A stretch of DNA of 64,000 bases from Ditylenchus dipsaci (taxonomy: Eukaryota > Nematoda > Chromadorea > Rhabditida > Anguinidae): NCBI GenBank assembly GCA_004194705.1, contig SADC01000398.1:91098-155097 (forward strand). The letters run 5' to 3'. The notes below the pieces were generated by a model. That model had not been told where the DNA came from and did no database searches. It saw only the letters and a list, made by a program, of their open reading frames with translations. A program made the translations under genes and the position numbers. This document shows positions 10,767 to 21,461 of the stretch, in pieces (the stretch's first letter is position 1; each line of letters starts with the position of its first letter).

Positions 10767-13700
10767 ATGTTTTATATGTATCTGCCTTGCTCATTACTAC
10801 CAGATCTAAAAAATTGTTGGTGTACAAAATTTTTGACCAGTTTAACAAATGAAGAAAAGAATATCATCAACACTGCGTGTTTGACGAAAGAGAACTTGGA
10901 AAGTATAGCCGAAGAAAGAGTAATAGGTGGTGACTTAGTCAAGCCTGGTGAAGCAAAACATGCTGCTGTATTTATTCATCCTGAGACTGAAAAGATAGTA
11001 TGCAGTGCTACTTTTATCACCTCACGACATTTATTGACTGTCAGAAGCTGTTTTGATAATAAAGACGTAGAACAGCGTACTCTTCTGATCGGTGAATATG
11101 TCCTGTGTTAGGAAGTTATTGCAAGAAGGTTGATATGAAGTCAGTAAAGTACTTTGTACTCTTTGATAGTGACTCAGATATGTCTTCCATTGGAGAAATC
11201 CCTATAGTTCAGCTGCAAGAAATCCTTACTGAAGATATTTCAAAGGCAAGTAGTTCTTGTTTTATTTGTGTGAAATAAACTCTTGCTAGTTAGACTAAAA
11301 ACTTGCCTGAGGTAATTTGACCTACACCGTTTTCGACCTGTACACTGTTTCGAACCTACAATTTTTCACAAAAATAATCAGGAAGAGGTGGGGGGAGGGC
11401 TGGTGTAGGCTAAAGCCCGATCGAACCAACCTGGATAACCACCCTACCTCCATGTATAGAGGGTACACTATGTGAAGAGTCACTTGCTCTGATACCGGCA
11501 GCCTTTGTTTAAAAGTGGAATGAGAAGCCTAGTAAAGAAGTAAAAAACCACAGGGGCTTTATAACTACGTCACAGGTTCGAATACTACTGGGTGCGCATC
11601 TTAGTTCAACCACTTTTATTCAGAAGATTAGGGGGTGTCGAAATGATCACCAGTCTCTTAGCTATCTAACAAAACTATTAGAGCAGGGGTAATCAAAAAA
11701 AAATGAAGTAAAAGAAAAAGATGTGCACGAAATAGTATTGGAACATGTGACCCGGAATTTTTTTTTTTTGAAATTAAAAAATGCCTCGGTCCCCTGTGGT
11801 TTTTCAATATTTTACTAGCCTTATAATTCCAACTTTTTGGCCTATGGGCACGAAATCTCAAAGACTTTGATTGAAAGTCGCATACTGGCTATCCAATGAG
11901 ACCAAACTCCAATATACGAGTGAAAAACAAGTTCGCGAGGTTCCCTTGCTAAGCCCAGTGTCCAATAACTGAGAGGAAATGCCATGTTTTTAAACACGGG
12001 AAGGGCTGTAAACTCTTTTTTTGTTCATAATTTTTTTTCTTATGGTCACATTTTGTAGCTAAGATTCAAAGTTACCAATAAAAATTTTTCTAGCCACAAA
12101 TCTCTGAAAAAACTTTGATAAAAATACGTTTCCTCTCACTCTGCCCTTCACTCTGCCTTTCACTCTGCCATTCACTCTAATGACTGAAAGGCAGAGTGAG
12201 AGGAAACGCATTTTTATCAAGTTTTCAGAGATTTGTGGCTGGAAATTTTTTTATTCGTAGCCCTGACCTTAGCTACAAAATGTGACCAAAAGAAAAAATT
12301 CAAAAACGCCTTGGTCTAGAAAGGGATACTATAAAACGCACATTTACCGTATTTCCTCTAATTTAGCCCCTGGGCTAAATTTTTTGGATCCCATTTAGAG
12401 GGGGGCTAAATAAGAGGGGGAGGCTAAATAAAAGGGGCTAAATTTTCGAGCCTCTTCCCCGGTGACAAAAGTTTTGGACGACATCAACAAGTTTTTTCGG
12501 ATTTCATAACAACATAAAATATACAGGGTGGCGCAAATTTTCGCCGAGATTTGTTTTGCCAATATTTCTTCCATTGATCGTGTCTCGGCGAGATCTTTTT
12601 TCACATGACAGAGGACGTTTGGGGCGATTGTTAACGTGCTTTGCTTACGTGTTAAAATTTTACTTGGTTTCATTCCGTGCCATTTTTTTATTTGGTGGAT
12701 GAAAGACCAAGTTTAGCAAGACAACTAGCCGATCTCAATAAACTGGAGCAAATAATTTCCACTGAAATTCTCCTAAAAAAGTACAGCGAGCAATTAACAG
12801 CTACGGTCGGCTAGTTCAACTATGCGTTGATCTCCTAAGAGGAAGCATTGATGAAGACTTTCGCAATATTGAACGAGATTTGTTGTTTTTCAGGGGGGCT
12901 AAATTACAGGAATACGGTATAGTGATAAAACTCCTTTGTCGTCAAATTTTCTCCTAGAAGAGGAAAAACACGAAAATAAAAGTGTCTTCGCTATGTATAT
13001 CAGAACCTGACCCCCAAAACAGCAAAAACGCTATATGAAGAGGCATTTGACCGGTCGGTACTGGCCAAGATGTATCTTATAAAGAAAATTACGGTGTATG
13101 AAATGTACGTTATTTGGAGGGTCACTTCAATTTTAATTAAATCATATATAGACTGTACGTTTTAGAGTGTAAAATACATGTGATAAATTTTATTATTCTA
13201 TAAGACAATCCAAAATAAACAGGAAATCAGTTCGTAAACAACAAAACAATTTGAAAACAGTAAAGATTGGCAAGATCGATGTCAAAGCGAAGACTGACTA
13301 TTTCATCGGTAAATTTACCAATTTTCAATTTGCTGATAAATTTACCTATGTAGTACATCTTTTTAAGTTTAATTAGACTCTTTAGAAAGTAATTTTGTCT
13401 GTCTTCCAACAAATTCGACAAGTGATATTTCAAAAAATGTGGTTGTTGCTGGATGGGGACGATCGTCTTTCAATTTTGATAAGACTGCCCAATTGCGGTC
13501 AGTTGAGTTATTGACCTATCCATGCACTAGGCAACCCTCTATCTTTTGTGCATATGATCCAACTGACAAAGATGCAGGTCCTCAAAAAGCTGACGTTGGC
13601 AGTGGTGCCATTTTATCATCCAACAGCTCATACAACCCTATTTTGCATGGTCTAATCACAAAAGTTGGTATATATTCTTCAAATTCCAACCAAAATGCAC

Positions 13701-13798
13701 AAATGATTCACATCATCTACTACTTGGACGACTTTTGCTACTACTTAGATTTGTGTGTTGCTGAGGAAGCAACTGGATTATTTTTTAAATTAGTCTAA
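10767..13798 (+). CDS. S1 serine protease homologue, likely non-catalytic
   Basis: A split chymotrypsin-fold gene. Exon 10767-11109 encodes a pro-region and the start of the protease domain, with the activation site ERVIGG and the block SRHLLTVRSCF. The usual TAAHC is TVRSC, so the catalytic His is Ser. A second stretch, 11111-11246, is in another frame and has GEIPIVQLQ at the DIAL position, with Glu for the Asp. After a 2.1-kb intron full of repeats, exon 13383-13798 gives FVCLPT, VVVAGWG and DVGSGAIL, where the active-site Ser is kept but the Asp before it is Gly. Secreted pseudoproteases of this kind are common in invertebrates; substrate unknown. One frame break at about 11108 may be an indel error. 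A second copy follows directly. Confidence 0.75.
12030..12300. repeat. Foldback repeat in protease intron
   Basis: Arms GATAAAAATACGTTTCCTCT and the inverse close on a loop that repeats CACTCTGCC(T)TT four times. The outer parts share TGTAGCTAAGATT / TAGCTACAAAATGTGACC. Confidence 0.7.
12345..12919. mobile_element. TACCGTATTT TIR element, TTAGCCCC subtype
   Basis: Left end TACCGTATTTCCTCTAATTT followed by AGCCCCTGGGCTAAAT; right end GGGCTAAATTACAGGAATACGG. It lies within the large intron of the protease homologue. No transposase is recognised. Confidence 0.8.
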
Positions 13799-13803
13799 CA
13801 AGT

Positions 13804-14345
13804 GTGTATTCAACAAACGGAAAGCATGATCTACCCAATCTTTTACCTTTTCAAGCTATCAGTGACAAAGAAGAAGAGAATATATTGCAGCATTGTGCAG
13901 ACTTGAGAGCTAATTTTCACGAGCCTGTTGATTTATGCACCATTACCTTACATTGGGCTGCTAAACAGTCACCCAGGATGATTACACTCTATGTGATGCC
14001 ACAGCAATTACCCGGCATCATTTTCTGACTACCAGAAACGTGTGTTTTGCATGCTATAAAAGAGCAACAACTCAAGAACACACAGATTTTAGTTTCAAAA
14101 TAAAGAGAACAGCCTGTACAAAAGAAGCTTCACAACTGTGTGAAAGAAAACCACACAAAGTGCAGTTTATCGCATGGTCATATTCTCATGACTTTGCTAT
14201 TGTTCAGGTCGAAAAGCACGGAAAAATACTAGACTTTTTGCCTGTATGTCAAACTAATAAAGATGACATAGAAGGAAATATGGTGCATTTCAGAAGTCCA
14301 AATGTGGTGGAAACTAATTATGCTACTAGAAACAATCTGAGCAGG
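13804..14345 (+). pseudogene. Second S1 protease homologue, partial
   Basis: Directly downstream of the first copy. The frame from 13804 gives DKEEENILQHC, matching NEEKNIINTAC of copy one. The homology then continues in a second frame (YAPLPYIGLL near 13938) and a third from 13980 (DYTLCDATAITRHHFLTTRN). At least two frame changes are needed. The catalytic His position reads Asn (LTTRN), while the Asp block SHDFAIVQVEK is intact. The open frame ends at 14345 beside a good splice donor, CAG|GTAAAA. No C-terminal exon with the active-site Ser was found downstream. It is a truncated paralogue, or a gene with sequencing indels and a distant last exon. Confidence 0.7.
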
Positions 14346-15474
14346 TAAAAAGGCTTAAAATTAGCCATTTCAAATTTGAATCAGCTGAGCTAGTTTTTCA
14401 TAGTTATTTTATAAACAGCCTTTGTTTTGTGACAAAAACGACTGGCAAAGTCTAAAGCTTTGCAATTCTAAAGTCCAACCAGGGATTTTACTCCGAAAAT
14501 TTAAAATGAAGGACATTTTTGTCATTTCTATCAATAAATGTTATTGTATGCTGTGATTTTTGAGTTTTGAACGCCTGAAATAAAAATTTTCAAGTGAAAT
14601 TAGAAAATTAGATTTCAAGTCTCAAAAAACCAAATCTTTAAATAATAGACGAACAAAATCCCTGGACTTAACTGACAAATTAGGTATATAAAAAAGATAA
14701 ATGATAAAGCATTCGACCTTTAAAAATTGCTGTAACTACCTTTGCAAACAACAAGTTCAGGATTAGCCTTAGGCTTGGGTAGGCCAGCGTACGGAAGTTG
14801 TGACTAATGAAGAGTTTGCGCACATTTTCCGGGTCTGGGACATATATTTGGGTTCTTTTTACTAAAGTAAAAGAAGTGAAAATCGTTGGGGGGGGGGGGA
14901 GTATTCGCTACTAGGGTCGATAAATCTTAGATCTGCCTCCTTCTGGCTGAATAGTGCCTTCCTTCTTTTCTTTTAGTCACAGCAGCGATTAGCAATTTTT
15001 TTTAAAATTTAAAACCATCATGTAGGCCTGCTTTTCTAGTGTCTAACAGCGTATTATTTGTTGCAAATATTTACGAAATTCGGCACAAAAAAGGTAAAAG
15101 TTTGAATCAAATCATTTTTTCGAGTTGCTTCATATTTCGAGGCGTCCCTGCTAGTTTTTGCACAGATGTAGCACAAATGATACGTGCTTAGAAAAAAGGG
15201 AAGCAGGGCTACCGGAGAGTGTTATTACTTTTAAAAAATCGCCCACTTACTTGCTGATGTGACTAAAAGAAAAAAGATGGCACTTTTCAGCCAAAAGATG
15301 GCACATTGAATTCTCGTCCTATAAATCTCGTGAACCCCGAGAAAAAAAACTATCCGACCTTTTGCGAAAACGAATTCGAGAGGGTGACGCTAAATCTAGA
15401 GCCGATTCCGCCATCAATTTAGTGCCCACTTTATAAATTGACTTATTTTTAGAGACAACATTTGTAATAAGGAG
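14346..15474. other. Intergenic, holds dispersed repeat 14696-14945
   Basis: The only structure seen is a repeat from CATTCGACCTTTAAAAATTG to GTATTCGCTACTAG, found inverted at 62610-62835. It contains a TTAGGC-like word and GCGCACATTTTCCGGGTC. Confidence 0.6.
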
Positions 15475-15780
15475 ATGAATGAGATGCACAGAAAAAATAC
15501 ATCTGCACTAAAAAAATTGGGAAATGCTATAACATTCCTCCTAATCCTTACAAAAAAGTTAGCGAAGGATTGGTTTGGAGTAACATCAAGTTTTGGTTGG
15601 CATAAGTCTTTACAATTCTTGGCAGAATCAAATAATGTTTTTGCCTACTATAAGACTGCTGAGCTAGCTGATGCCATTTGTATTTATTTGAACAGATGTG
15701 AGAAAAAAGGACAACAAATATTTCGATCTTCTCTTCATACTTTTCGAATTTTTCTTTTACGTAGTCTGAAACTAATGTAA
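15475..15780 (+). CDS. Unidentified coding exon
   Basis: A 101-codon open frame. The block WHKSLQFLAESNNVFAYY then ELADAICIYLNRC loosely resembles the C-terminal helix of von Willebrand A domains in nematode secreted proteins, but this is a guess. No start or partner exon could be fixed; an upstream TTTTTAG near 15455 could be the acceptor. It could instead be a lone exon or a chance frame. Confidence 0.3.
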   Translation: MNEMHRKNTSALKKLGNAITFLLILTKKLAKDWFGVTSSFGWHKSLQFLAESNNVFAYYKTAELADAICIYLNRCEKKGQQIFRSSLHTFRIFLLRSLKLM

Positions 15781-16226
15781 ATTTTTTTGTAACAGTACCG
15801 TTTTTATCTAATTCCTCGGGATCCTAAATTTAAAAAAGGATGCTTGCAGAATTATGATTTGACCCACTCCTTAATTAGTTCTCTTAAGCGAGTGACCATT
15901 CATTTTTAGCTCATCTCACTAGCTACAAAATGAGCAGTAATTTGCCTGAAGAAGTTTTCAAAAAGCGGGTAGAAACACGATACCTAACAATTATTTTAAA
16001 TAAGAGAGTGCCGCATAATTAAGGAAATACTGTATTAATAATTGTGAAGTGAAATATTTTTTATAGTAGAAGACTCTATGAGGGCATATATGATTTATCT
16101 TAACAAATCTCACTATGTTTTTTATGCTATTGAAAAAGAAAAAATTACAATCATGCTAATTTGTTAAAAAAAGCTCTAACTTTTATGCCATAATAGGTTA
16201 AACGCTCAGTTTTCAATATTTTGTCT

Positions 16227-16458
16227 TAAAGGGCATGCCAACGCTAAAAGAGGTGATGCCTGGGAATTCGATTTTTTTCTAATCACTGAACTTTTGTACG
16301 GATTTTCAGCACGTTTCTAATGAAAACCATACCTGAAATTTAATTATAGTCCTTGTTTTGTTAGAAACCAAGCTGAAAAATCCGTACAGAAGTTCAATGA
16401 TACGAGAAATTTATATTCCCGAGCACCACCTCTTATTAGCGTGGGCATGCCCTTTTAA
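16227..16458. repeat. Foldback MITE, AAAGGGCATGCC family
   Basis: TTAAAGGGCATGCCAACGCT and its inverted copy bound it. The inner arms read CACTGAACTTTTGTACGGAT / ATCCGTACAGAAGTTCAATG, shared with the copies at 29994 and 44092. Confidence 0.8.
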
Positions 16459-16724
16459 GCAAGTCTCAATCTGAGCTGCCATATCCTTCGCCTAAGGCTT
16501 TGCCTAAATTATAAAATTATAACATACACCAAAAAGCTAAAAATAAGTGAAATTCGAGAGACGCGAATTCAAACTAAATGGTATGGAAAGCACCAAACCA
16601 TCCTAGACCATTTACCTCTAAATATAAATAACAAAAATTGAGAATTAACACTGAGACTAATAAATATACCTTACTTTGAAAAAAAACGAAAACAGGCAAA
16701 ATGCATTGTGAAAACGCCTCGACC

Positions 16725-16741
16725 NNNNNNNNNNNNNNNNN
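16725..16741. other. Assembly gap (17 N)
   Basis: Seventeen unknown bases. The sequence on both sides is intergenic. Confidence 0.99.
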
Positions 16742-16961
16742 TATAAAATGGTGTAAAACAAACTGTTTTTAGCGTGATTAGGTGCTGTGTATAGCGCTCG
16801 GTGGCGAAAAAAGCATCGGCGACAGTGAGCCACCGGGCATAAGCCACCGGCCATTTGTCCATAAAACAACTCTGAAACACTCCAAAAAATGGGTTCATAT
16901 CCAAATCTGTGAGCACTATTTTGTAGCAGAGGGATTTTTCTACAAAATGATATATCATTCA

Positions 16962-17211
16962 TACCGTATTTCCTGTAATAAGGCGGCATGCCGCCTTATT
17001 TTTCAAACCCCTGAAATCCAAAAAATTCGAATTCAATCTCGAGATTTTTGGGTGCTCAACCAAATCTAAAAATAGAATCGGTAGAGCTCGTGGAAGTTAC
17101 GAAAACGCATCAAACAGATAACCAAAATATTACTCTGCTTCGAGATATAGACCCTCGAAGTTGGGGGTGCCGCCTTATTAGAGGGTGCGCCTTATTACAG
17201 GAAATACGGTA
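16962..17211. mobile_element. TACCGTATTT TIR element, AAGGCGGC subtype
   Basis: Left TACCGTATTTCCTGTAATAA plus GGCGGCATGCCGCC, right GGTGCGCCTTATTACAGGAAA plus TACGGTA. Length 250 bp; no ORF of note. Confidence 0.82.
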
Positions 17212-17706
17212 TTTGTATGGCTATTTCGAGTAAATTATATGGCTGCCGGTGCGAAAAAACGCGAAAACCTCGATTTACCACCCTGGTCTGCAAATGTAGG
17301 CCTGTAAATGTCACATCTGTAAATATGGGTTTGCAAATTTTGTTCTGAGGTTGTCTTTATTAGCACTCACCGATCACTGGACTGCTGGTGGACTATTTTC
17401 CGAAAATTTTCGAGGCGGCCCCCGGCGCCTGTGCTACTATGCTTACATCACATTAAGGATAGGTTAACCATAAGATAACTGATCTAACAACCAAAAGTTA
17501 CCCCAGGTATCTTAACCTTCACGGGAAGATCAAACTACACTTAATATCGTTTTTTTAACTCTTTTAACGACCTGTCCCACAGAAAAGTTGTTCTAAACGG
17601 CTCACCAAAGATTTGAAAAAAGACCTGGTTGTTTATAGTTACTACCTTATAAAATTGAGTACCACATCTTTAATAACATTTTTTGATTTAACAACACCAA
17701 ATACCA

Positions 17707-18421
17707 ATGTCTTTGGCTCATCATCTCGCGGTAGATCTCAGAACTTATTTACCTCAAACGTCACGACATCCCGATGAAAAATGCTTACGAAAAATTTTTC
17801 ATTCCTCAGAAAAACAAAATTTCAAGGTAGTGTCATGAAGAATAAAAAGAACCGCTTTTAAAAATGGAAATTTGAATCCTTGGCAGAAACGATAGTTATA
17901 TCAAATGAATATTTTCGAAGCACCATTGAATGGTGGTGTATGGGGTTTCTCTGGCTGCACTTCTCTGTCAAGTAAAATCATAGACTTTGAAGGAAATTGC
18001 GCATTCAAAAAAGCGCAAAATACGAGACGTGGCACTGCTGAAAAAGGACAGCTGATTAATATTTAAGAATAAGTTGGCTTAATATGGCAAAAGTGATACA
18101 TTGTTTTATTTAGTAAGAAGTTATGTAGTAAAAAGCAATTTATTTAAACTTTCAGGGTTTAAAACATATATATGCCCCATTCAAAGTTTTTGAGAATGGT
18201 AAAGTATACAATTTGCTGTGCTTCTAATACCGAAATGCAATTAAGGACGAAAAGTCAGAAAAGCTCCTACCCAAGACCAGTGTGGGCGTGAGGCTAGTGA
18301 GAGCAGCAATACATCTTCTTCCAATTTCTCTGAGCCGATACAAACAAATCTCCAAATCTTGAAAAGCAACTTGACCGTTAGGCCAAAGAGAGCACTAAAA
18401 GACATTGCAGGGAAGTGCTGA
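17707..18421 (+). CDS. Unidentified split gene
   Basis: Three short exons in good coding context. Exon one, 17707-17826, starts ATG (MSLAHHLAVDLRTYLP) and ends FK before a GTAGTG donor. Exon two begins near 17896 after CGATAG and gives MNIFEAPLNGGVWGFSG and FEGNCAFKKAQ. Exon three, about 18241-18421, gives SESSNTSSSNFSEP and LTVRPKRALKDIAGKC, ending in TGA. The Ser/Asn-rich then basic C-terminus suggests a regulatory or nuclear protein. The exact junction between exons two and three is unclear. I do not recognise the family. Confidence 0.45.
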
Positions 18422-18687
18422 GCTTGCTAAAAAGAAAATAAACAGAAACGCTTCAAAGAGCATAAGACCGAGGTAGGTAAATGATGTAAAAAGCCCAGTA
18501 ATTTTTGTTTATAGTCCAATGTAACAAGTTCTGACTCTCCAGAGTCCAGAGAAGGGTTCGTGCGAGAAAAACGAGTGTATCAATCAGAAAAGCTGTTTCT
18601 TTCACTGCTACCTGGTTAGCTTTTTAATTTTCAAAGGACTCTTGTAAAATGATCAAGGATTTCTTTGGTCTATAAGTTTTTTATGTA

Positions 18688-19150
18688 CAGTCAAACCTCG
18701 ATATAGTGGCCCCTCAAATATAGCGCCCTCTAAGCTCGATTTGGTTAGTTAGATCTTTAATCTAGATAAATGACCATTCAATATAGTGCTCCTTTAATAT
18801 AGTGGCCCCATGCCTGTCCTGCTTATTGGCCCCTATAATCAAAAACTACGGGTTTTTTTAAGACAAAATGAAAAATTTCAAAAACGTATGGCAAAATCAC
18901 AATTTTTTCGATATTTAAGGCCAAGTTAGCTTTCAAAATGGCAAAACATTCAAAAAATTCGCGCAAAAAGCGTCAGACCGGGGTGGGAAAGTATCAGCTT
19001 AGCAAGGGTAAACTGTACAGTTAAAACTCGATCCTAGTGTCCCACTAGGCTATAAAACTATATAGATTAGTATGTATAGGGCCCTTTAATATAGTGGCGC
19101 TTCGATATAATGGTGTTCCCGAGAAGGGCCACTATATCGAGGTTTGACTG
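18688..19150. mobile_element. pogo/Tigger-like MITE with TA duplication
   Basis: Ends CAGTCAAACCTCGATATAGT and its inverted copy, each outside flanked by TA. The start resembles pogo/Tigger termini. The interior repeats the ATATAGTGGCC word near both ends; no transposase. Confidence 0.85.
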
Positions 19151-19496
19151 TACAAGTACTTATCTGTTTTCAATGAAAATTATACGAATTGCTTGGTCTG
19201 TAAAAAAACTGCCCCTGTCTCCCTATTGAAACTGAACTGACGACTCTACATGACAATAGGGACAATTTGCGCTAATACAGATACATTCCACTAATTGAAA
19301 CTAAAAACAACTTCTTTGAACTACTGCCTAAATCAGACCGTCAAAACACTGTTTTTTTCACTGAATAACCAAAATTATCTAGATTTAAAAAAGATTGCGA
19401 AATTATTGGTGTCAATCATGAAAAGGCTCAAAATATAGATTAATAATATTTTCAATGAACAATAATTATTTTATCGTTTTATGATTGCATAATAAC

Positions 19497-21456
19497 AATT
19501 TTGGTGCGTAGACGTTTCGCAAATTTAGTAATTCTACATATTCTTTTTGCGAAACGTTTCGCAAATTTAAGTAATTCTACTATTTTTGCGAAACGTTCGC
19601 AAATTTAGTAATTCTACTATTTTTGCGAAACGTTTCGCAAATTTAGTAATTCTATTATTTTATACTATATCTATTTTGCAGGTAACCGCGTGTTTTTAAG
19701 GCGTGGGTAACCGCAAACCGCCCCGCACTCCCAGCCAAATTTTTACATCTTCCTGGTTCAAACACTACATCCAGAAAGGCCGATGTGTTTCGGGATATCT
19801 TATAGCAACCAGCACTACGAAATGCATAAACCTAGCTTTATTCAAATCACTCAGCGAACAAACATAACCACTGTTAAGCAACGGTTAAACAAAAGGCAAT
19901 CCGTGATTTCATCCATCTGCGCGCAGACAGAAAGGCACTCCGCGTAGGCACAGACGAAAACGCCGCAATCGCATCCATTCGTTTGCACGGGAATTCCTAT
20001 AAATAGAGAAATTTTAAATGCAGCATCGATAGATTTTGGATAATACTCTTGGCACTGAGGGAGTACAGCCCATTGGCGCCGCATCTTCTCTTCTCAGCTT
20101 TGCCTCACAATCGAAAAACTTTCTGAAAAAAAAAATCTAGATAAATATGGCTAATAAACGATTAAAGGCTACTGCAGTCGGCGAATGCATCATTGTCATC
20201 TCCATGCAATGAGTCGTAGTAGTTGATGCTTCCTTCTTCACGTGAGCAACCTAAAATCCCACCAAATTCCCGACAAGCTAAAACACAAAGATTCTTACCG
20301 CCAAGCACCAATGCCCTGGATGATGAATTGGGAACAGAATTATGTCGGCCTTGAACAAGTCCACCCGCTCGACCCATCTTGACATTGCCACAGGCCGTTG
20401 CCGGGCAAGTCGAACGGGTCGTCGACCACTAGCACTCCTTGCGTCGATGACGGAATAACTGTCGCCTCTTTTCCTCATACGGGCCGAATTGCATATTGAC
20501 GGAGGCAGGATTGAATACGCCCTGATCTTTCGCCTGAGACATCTTCAGCGCTTTCTCCTGATACTAAGACAAGCAACCACTTAAACCCCGATCAAACAAT
20601 TAAATGTCAAACAACCTACTTTCTCGAATGTTGTCTGTGGCTGAGCTCCTGCTGCGTCCTGACTTCTTGGCGGCACTCCCTATTCAGATTCATGGCGAGG
20701 ATTTCACTCTCCTTGTAGACCTTGCATTGGGCGTGGTGGGAGCCAAAGACGATGCATTCCCCGGTTTTAGTAGCTTCGTACAGCGTTGGCACTCGAAATG
20801 TCACCTCCCACCTTTTTCAGATTGGCGCTTGATCCTAAACGTGCGTAGCGCTTACAACAAGACAAGAGCAAAGATATAAGATCACTTACTCGCCGCGTGA
20901 TAGCATATGTAGTAGTTTTAAAAGTGTCAGCAGGCATAAAATAGTTTTCGTGAATATCAACAATGTCTTACATTATTTTTTAGCTGCTCCTTCTTATCCC
21001 TTCGGCGTGGGAACGTAGTTTGAGATAGCCTTCTGAGAAAATTTACGACTGAAAATCCCTGAGAATATTTGCGGCAACGTCCTTCTGCTTCAGCTTCTTA
21101 TCAAGCACTTCCTCCAGCCAATAGACGACATCGGGATCATTTGTCCAACACTCGTTAGTCCAGACCTTCATGATGAGCACAAACAAATAATCCTGAAAAG
21201 GAATCCTTCATCAATGCCTCATTAAAGCAATGCAAACAAAAGACAGATAACTGAATTTGCAACCGAAGTGCAGTTACTGTGGATACGATTAGTGGTCCGT
21301 AGAATGAAAAAATATTTGAAATGCGCAAATACAATTATAAAAAATAGAATTACTAATTTGCGAAACGTTTCGCAAAAATAGTAAAATTACTAAATTTCGA
21401 AACGTTTCGCAAAATAGTAGAATTACTAAATTTGCGAAACGCTATACGCCAAAATT
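19497..21456 (-). mobile_element. Ulp1-carrying DNA transposon with arrayed inverted repeats
   Basis: Left end AATTTTGGTGCGTAGACGTT, right end the inverse of AATTTTGGCGTATAGCGTTT. Each end continues into tandem units of about 37 bp built from GCGAAACGTTTCGC and AAATTTAGTAATTCTAC: four units on the left (19505-19660), three on the right (21345-21445). The 1.65-kb interior is far more GC-rich than flanking DNA and encodes a complete Ulp1-type peptidase domain on the minus strand. No clear target duplication was found. Ulp1 genes are known passengers of plant Mutator-like elements and others; I cannot assign this one to a superfamily. No DDE transposase was recognised. Confidence 0.8.
19851..21183 (-). 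CDS. Ulp1-type SUMO protease (peptidase C48) of the transposon
   Basis: Read on the minus strand. Exon near 21183-21060 gives MKVWTNECWTNDPDVVYWLE and KQKDVAANILR. Exon 20804-20616 gives VPTLYEATKTGECIVFG and ends at an AAA|GTAGGT donor. The catalytic part follows: WVERVDLFKADIILFPIHHP then GHWCLAV (the His) at about 20370-20285, INYYDSLHGDD (the Asp) near 20225, and VQTNGCDCGVFVCAYAE (oxyanion Gln and catalytic Cys) near 19960. All four signature residues are present in order, so the enzyme may be active. The family cleaves SUMO or related modifiers; here its role is probably to support the element. N-terminal exons before 20616 are inferred from open frames. Confidence 0.75.
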
Positions 21457-21461
21457 TTAAG

